DNA from: Burhinus oedicnemus
Taxonomy: Eukaryota > Chordata > Aves > Charadriiformes > Burhinidae
DNA: 64,000 nt
Assembly (NCBI GenBank): GCA_008921705.1
Contig: VFFE01007638.1
Coordinates: forward strand, 871,706-935,705
Reading direction: 5' to 3'
Below are positions 58,471-64,000 of the stretch, in pieces. Positions within the stretch are counted from its first letter, which is position 1. Each line of letters opens with the position of its first letter. Both the position numbers and the translations under genes were made by a program. The notes below the pieces were generated by a model. It did not search any database. It saw only the letters and a program-made list of their open reading frames with translations, and was not told the DNA's origin.

Positions 58471-60732
58471 AAAGCAAAGCAAATAGATGTTATGAGTTTA
58501 GATGTGCCAGACATAAGTACAGTATTTCTTATGTTTTCTGACTATCAGCATCAGAAAACTAATCATTTCCCCCCACAAACTACATACGAAAGTAGTTTTT
58601 CTCTTCCACACAAACATTACTGGTACAGTGTTGTAGTTTGTATTTTATAATGCTTTTTGTTGAACAACAGAATGACATAACACTATAAATGTTTCATGCA
58701 AGCAAATACACAAGTATATCAGATAGAATCCGTGCGGAAGTATTTTCTTTAAAATGGACTGAACTGAATTGAATAGATTTAGTGTCTTGTTGATATGTCT
58801 ACCTCAGTTAAAAAATGTTATATTAACCCCAGTCTAACAGTATGATGCTATGGCTATCAACTGATTACTTCTTGCACTTCTCTAAAACCTCATTTGTTGT
58901 TAACATATAACGTATTCAGACAATGCTCCTTTACTAACGATAACCCCAGTGCTTTGAACACATTGTGTGATAAAAAGAAAAATATCTTGTCTTGCTGTGA
59001 TAGTGTATACTAAAACTATTCTAAAGACATTATGTAGTTTGTTTTTTCTCGGTCCAGTAGGAAGGTCCATTACTACTTTCATTCATTCTGATCCACCCAA
59101 CTGGACAACACGCTAAACAATTTTTTCCGTAGTCCACTTTTGGAGATAGCCCATTTCAAACTAGGCTTTCATTTCAGGAAGTGTGTCCTCACGCCACCTT
59201 GACTCAGCCTTCTATATTCTTTGTAGTTTATAGCCTAAAAGCAAAATAATCGGGGTGGCAGGAGGAGAGTCTTTAACCTTCGTAATTCCTCTAGTTATGT
59301 GTATGCTAGTAAATAGGAAAAATAAAAGATCTCTAGTTTTGGCTGATGATTATTCATACTGTTTTATTGTTACTCTTCTCCCCAGCAAAGTTTCAACACA
59401 AATGTTCTAGATTTGGTTCAGACACGATTTAATTGTTAGACTCTAAAAATGTAGCCAGTTAGGACTCAGATTTCCCCTTCCTTGGTATAAATGATATTTG
59501 GGCACATGAGCATCAAGAAAAATCTGTGACACCTCTGGCAATACAGTCAGAATAACCTCTATCGTATTTTGTTTGGAAGTATAGATGTCACCATTAAATT
59601 TCCAAAGAATAAACTCAGGCTTGATAAGTACCAGCTACTGATAGAACCTTTGGGCTACATTTAATCTAGCAAATAAAATGATATAGCTTCTCTTTGCATA
59701 AAGAGATGAGCTAAATTCATTGACATTGCTAAATAAAAGAGGGTGATCACTGACCACAGGACCATGTGGTGCAGACTGGCTTGCATCCATAGTGCTTAAA
59801 ACTGTTCCCATTTGTAACATGTCTAGTTGGCACGTCCAAAATAGTGACAAGGAGAATAGTTAAGTAGTTAATCAGATGCTAACTGCTCTCTCCCTAGTCC
59901 CCTTTCAGCAGATTAGATATACTCAAGAAACCTCAGCAACTTTAAGACCAGGTCACCTCTGACATTCCTATAGAATGAAAGCTTACAATTTTTAAACCTA
60001 CTGATTAAATTTGCTTTATTTTGAGTTTTCTTTTTTTCTTTGTCTTTTTTTGACACAAGCTAACTTAATGAATCGATTAATTTTGTTTTAATAAGTGGTT
60101 TCCAAATAAATATATTTTAAGTAATGATTGCATGTTAAAAACACTGAACTGAAAACCTTTCTATACTTTCTGCAGGCAATTAGTAACTCATTTTAGATAA
60201 TACAGTTTTGAAGCCCTTCTGCCCACACACTCACACTCATACACACACACACTTTTTTGATCCACTGAAAATGTCCTGTAGTGAAAATTTTAGTAAAACA
60301 CCCTTACTGTGATCCAATTAGGCACTGCAAAAGAACCCTACAACACAAATATAAAAAAGTAGTCCTTTTAGAAAATAAAAATCACCTAGACTACTAAGTG
60401 ATTTGCCATAGCAAATGTATTAGAAGATTAGATTTTTAACTTCCACGTTCAGAAATATTTTATAAATAAATATATCTAAGCATTAGAGCAAGCATTTTAA
60501 ATGAGTAAGTGTACTAGCCTGTAGAGTAGTAACTATTAAAAGCTTGAAGGTGAAAAAATAGTAATTCTTTCACCTTGTACATGAAGAATTCAGAGAGTTT
60601 CTGCTAAACTCAATTAGAGATATTATTACACACTATAATTTCTTATTAAGAATTTGAACTACACAACAGATTGCATTTTCTGGAGTACATGTAAACAAGT
60701 GTTCGCATATTCTGGGTCTATGTGTACAGGAG
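58471..60732. other. Unique AT-rich sequence
   Basis: Nothing gene-like. An imperfect CA tract lies at 60223-60252, running straight into a short T run. Confidence 0.5.
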
Positions 60733-60950
60733 GAATCACAGAATCACAGAATAGTTGAAGTTGAAAGGGACCTCTGAAAGTCACCTGGTTCAACCCCTCT
60801 GCTTAAGTAGAGCCACCTAGAGCCAGTTGCCCAGGACCATGTCCACACAGCTTTTGAATATGTCCAAGGATGGAGACTCCACAACCTCTCTGGGCAACCT
60901 GTGTCAGGGCTCAGGCACCCTGTCAACAAACTGTGTTTCCTTAATCTTAA
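60733..60950 (-). mobile_element. CR1 LINE 3' tail, minus strand
   Basis: The + strand begins with two AATCACAG octamers and continues ATAGTTGAAGTTGAAAGGG, then ACAACCTCTCTGGGCAACCT, the reverse complement of a CR1 3' end. About 215 bases survive. The AGCCAGTTGCCCAGGACCAT phrase places it in a CR1 subfamily different from the other copies here. The left end of the coding part is lost. Confidence 0.93.
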
Positions 60951-63900
60951 CTAATCTAATAAACACAGTAACATTTTTTTCTCGTTCATACCACAGTGAA
61001 TGTTATGCACACATGCTTCCTTTCATTGACCTTAATGTTCAACAAGTGTAACAAAAATATAAGAATACATTTGAAACTGAAATTCAGTGAAATTTCACAT
61101 CTCAAAAGACAATTACACAAAAGACTATTGCCATTTGAATCAATGAAGCTCCAGAAAAAGGCAGACTAAACCCAACTCTAAAGTTCCAAATCAGATAAAA
61201 TAGTGCTAAAATCTTCATTAAGGTTAGGATCCTAGTGCAGTCAGTACTAGCGTATCATTTCTGTCAGATTTGGCCAGTATGTCTCCTGACGTTCACTCAC
61301 TTGCTTACACTTATCTATCTATTTGTGTCTCTCACATTCTACTTAGGGCTATATCTGATAAAGAACTAAACATACAAATACAGAGATGTGTAACTGTTCT
61401 GACTGTATTTCAAGTTGAATGGCTTTAATTCAGTTAGCAAAAGATAGATGGCATTTGAGATGTGCTAGCACATCCAAGATATTTGTGTGCAATGATACGA
61501 TATCTACTCAGATCTGTAAACTTTTGAAAGGCAGAAGGACTCCTAAGGCATCTAAAATAGCCCCAGATGCTTAAGTTCATGTAACTGAGTCTCACCCTCC
61601 TTGACTTTTTCTAAACCACCCAAGCTGAGCAGTTCCCAAAAGCCTGATGTCCCACTTTCTGTTCTCATCCTACCCTGGTTAAGATTTAAAAAAAAACAAA
61701 CAACGCACAGCAGAATTTGCTCAGGCACTTTCCCTCAGGAGTGGATTCAGCCCTGAATTGTGGTTGGACTGAAGTTCCTATGTGAAGACGTGAACCAGAC
61801 ACCAAAGACGAAAAGAGATAGTTCGAATGTGGCTGTGCTCTGTGCTCTGCTTTTTTATAAGCTGGTTCTACTCGTCCCTTGTACAGGAGCTTTCTTTAAG
61901 GGGAAAGGCACAAACACATCTCACGTTGTCTGTAAAGAGACAGAAAAGCTTGTGTGCTGTGAATTTTTTCTCCAGTGATGCTTTAGCTCTCTGTCCCTTG
62001 AATACGGAGGAGACATGGGGTGTTATTAATTACCTTGCTGAGACTAAATATCCAAAGTAGATCTTTGCTTACAGTTCAACCATCTACGTTTGACTCCAGC
62101 TTTTAGACTATAAGCTATCTGACATGGAGACTGCATTTTGAATGTATTTTTTATTATTATTCTTTTTAAATATTTTTGCAGTGAAATCCTTGTCCATGAC
62201 TGAACCTTTTATGGACTATCATCATCACTTGAATGCAGATAGTGTTCAAGAAGTCCTGGCAATCTCAAAAGATAGCATAAGAAATTCATTAAGTCCCTTC
62301 AATTCTCATGTTCTTTAAGAACTTTATGCCAACAGTTCCTTTACCTGTCATTTTGTTCTGATCTTGACATCTTGACTAGATACTGCACTACCAATTGCTA
62401 TAGAATGTGTATTTTTTAGACTCTATGATAAAGTTCTGTTTTATGGGATGTATTATGGAGCATTCATTTTTTAATGGAAAAAATAGGGAACTTTGTTGAG
62501 GATTTTTGTTGAGTTTTTTTCTTGTTTTGTTTGGTTTTTTCCCTACAGAAATCCGATAATAGAAATTAATGGAAATGCAAGGATTTGTGGATTAGACTGT
62601 TTTTACTGATGTTAGAGAACAAAATCCACTATATAAAACAGGGACCTGTTGCATCATTTACTCATTACAGTTGGCATACTTGGAAATGGAAGTGGACAAG
62701 TGTTTGACATCTGAAAAAGCAATAATTTGGAAAAGATAATTTTTAGAAGTATGTACAATGTCAAAGGCTTAGCTTATGTACTCAGCCAATGAAACTTCAC
62801 TTGTTTAAAATGTTGTGTCAATCTGGAATCTGATGTATGTGACATTGAACTCCATATATGCACTTAGATAGTCAATAGTATATTTTACCCACATATGTTG
62901 AAAACACTTTTGGATACTGTTCCATAACAAATAAGTGTTTTCAGCCTGCTTAGTTACAATTAAGCACTTAGAGTATTCTTTTTTGTTGTTGTTTTAAACT
63001 TTATTCTGGATCTTTCTCAGTTATTGCTACTCCTGTCATAACGCTGGGGTAGATGAAAATCTCTTGCCAAACAAAAAAGGGTCAGGGACTAATCCCTGAC
63101 CCAGATCCCAGCAACACCCACTTGCTTGTATACACACCGCTGTATCTAATCCTCTCTAGAGCAGGTATATCTAGAAGAAACTTAGTTGGAGCAGTCCAAA
63201 GTGGGTTGAGGAACTGATCTAACACTATGTCTTCTTTCACTTAGCAGCATATAAGTACCAAAGATAATGTAGAAACACATCTCCAATTTTTCTAAAATTA
63301 ACAATAGTAGCTTTTTGGAGCTATTGGACTGGCTGAACAGAGGTTATGACAGATTAATGCTCTTTTTTTTCCCAGTTTTTCACTAACCTTCTCCATGAAA
63401 AAGGGAAAATTATACTCTTCCTCCTTCACTGTGTTTTCCTCTGCATGGTGTACCAGTACTAAACTCCCTGTTGTTAATTTCCCAAATAAAGCACTAAAAT
63501 TACTACAGCAGTGTCCGAGAATAACGTTTTGACCAGCTGCCTTCAAATACTGATAGCTTTGTTGCTTTTTTTGCAACACTTTTGAGAGAATGTTCATCTT
63601 GCAAAATTGGTACTGTGGTAGAAGCAGCTATTCTGTGAGGAAGTCCCAGGTTAATGATTTTTTCTTGACTTTTGTTAAGTTAGCTAAAAATCATAATGAA
63701 CTAAATGGCATAAACTGGCATAACTCCATAGACATGAATAGAGCTATCCTTCTTTATGCCGAATGACACATATCCTAAATATTGTTAGTGTCCACAAACA
63801 CTAGACTTCTCTTCCTGAAAGACTAGTTCTTCAAATATATTTTTGTCTTCTGTGATCATTTCTAACTATTTCATTAACTGCAACAGTGTAGCCACACATT

Positions 63901-64000
63901 CAGATGTAATTAGACCATTCTTAAATTTATGGAGTTGTCACGTAGTCCATAAACAAGCCTACTTTATGTGCTTAAACTTAGGCAGACAGAACAACTTTTC
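60951..64000. other. Unique AT-rich sequence
   Basis: No gene recognised. A patch at about 61740-62020 has more CpG dinucleotides than its surroundings and two overlapping + strand frames of 72 and 77 codons, without recognisable domains. A minus strand 99-codon frame at 63298-63597 is also unrecognised. Confidence 0.45.

Noticed and set aside
61815..61835. tRNA gene suggested by an AGTTCGAATG B-box-like string
   Set aside because: No A box at the right distance and no cloverleaf can be drawn around it.
1..64000. CRISPR array, operon or bacterial-type system
   Set aside because: No regularly spaced repeats with unique spacers and no dense gene layout; all features are those of vertebrate nuclear DNA.

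Overview
This 64 kb window looks like AT-rich, gene-poor nuclear DNA from a bird. The main evidence is several chicken-repeat-1 (CR1) LINE copies on both strands, several ending in the CR1 3' tail with its ATTCTATGA-like octamers, plus long terminal repeats (LTRs) of types I associate with avian endogenous retroviruses. There are also worn tRNA-like and 5S rRNA-derived SINEs. I recognise no protein-coding host gene, no tRNA or rRNA gene, no operon and no CRISPR array. The best reading is an intergenic desert or the interior of a very large intron.

Layout. 1-1.8 kb is unique AT-rich sequence. 1.78-3.27 kb is a + strand CR1 copy with a broken reverse transcriptase. 4.62-5.77 kb is a + strand endogenous retrovirus remnant: LTR, lysine-tRNA-type primer-binding site, a leader carrying an uninterrupted hydrophobic ORF, then a piece resembling pol RNase H. 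6.37-6.89 kb is a minus strand CR1 tail. 9.4-9.5 kb is a tRNA-like SINE head. 10.13-10.38 kb is a 5S-derived SINE with an expanded A tract. 10.675-11.257 kb is a solo LTR bounded by a perfect 5 bp target-site duplication. 11.3-19.0 kb is mostly unique, with one possible 55 bp exon at 17.45 kb. 19.05-19.89 kb is a GC-richer block that is probably another LTR on the minus strand. 20.9-34.3 kb is unique sequence with a short CR1 tail, three SINE-like scraps and one fossil LINE fragment. 34.30-34.42 kb is an assembly gap against a CR1 tail. 36.80-39.18 kb is the longest CR1 copy, with endonuclease, reverse transcriptase and C-terminal remains. 44.39-45.20 kb is a CR1 of a different subfamily. 60.73-60.95 kb is a minus strand CR1 tail. 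The rest is unique AT-rich sequence with microsatellites, a second gap at 54.79 kb, a G-quadruplex-type run at 51.67 kb and a few stretches rich in homeodomain-type motifs.

The genes do not work together as a system. The coding-like sequence I recognise belongs to retroelements, and every copy is inactivated. I found no convincing novel system. The items most worth a check are the hydrophobic retroviral leader ORF with its in-frame continuation into a pol-like segment, the inverted-repeat-like ends of that element's LTR, the cleanly bounded solo LTR with intact-looking promoter motifs, and the candidate short exon. Family names come from memory of motif patterns, not from a search.
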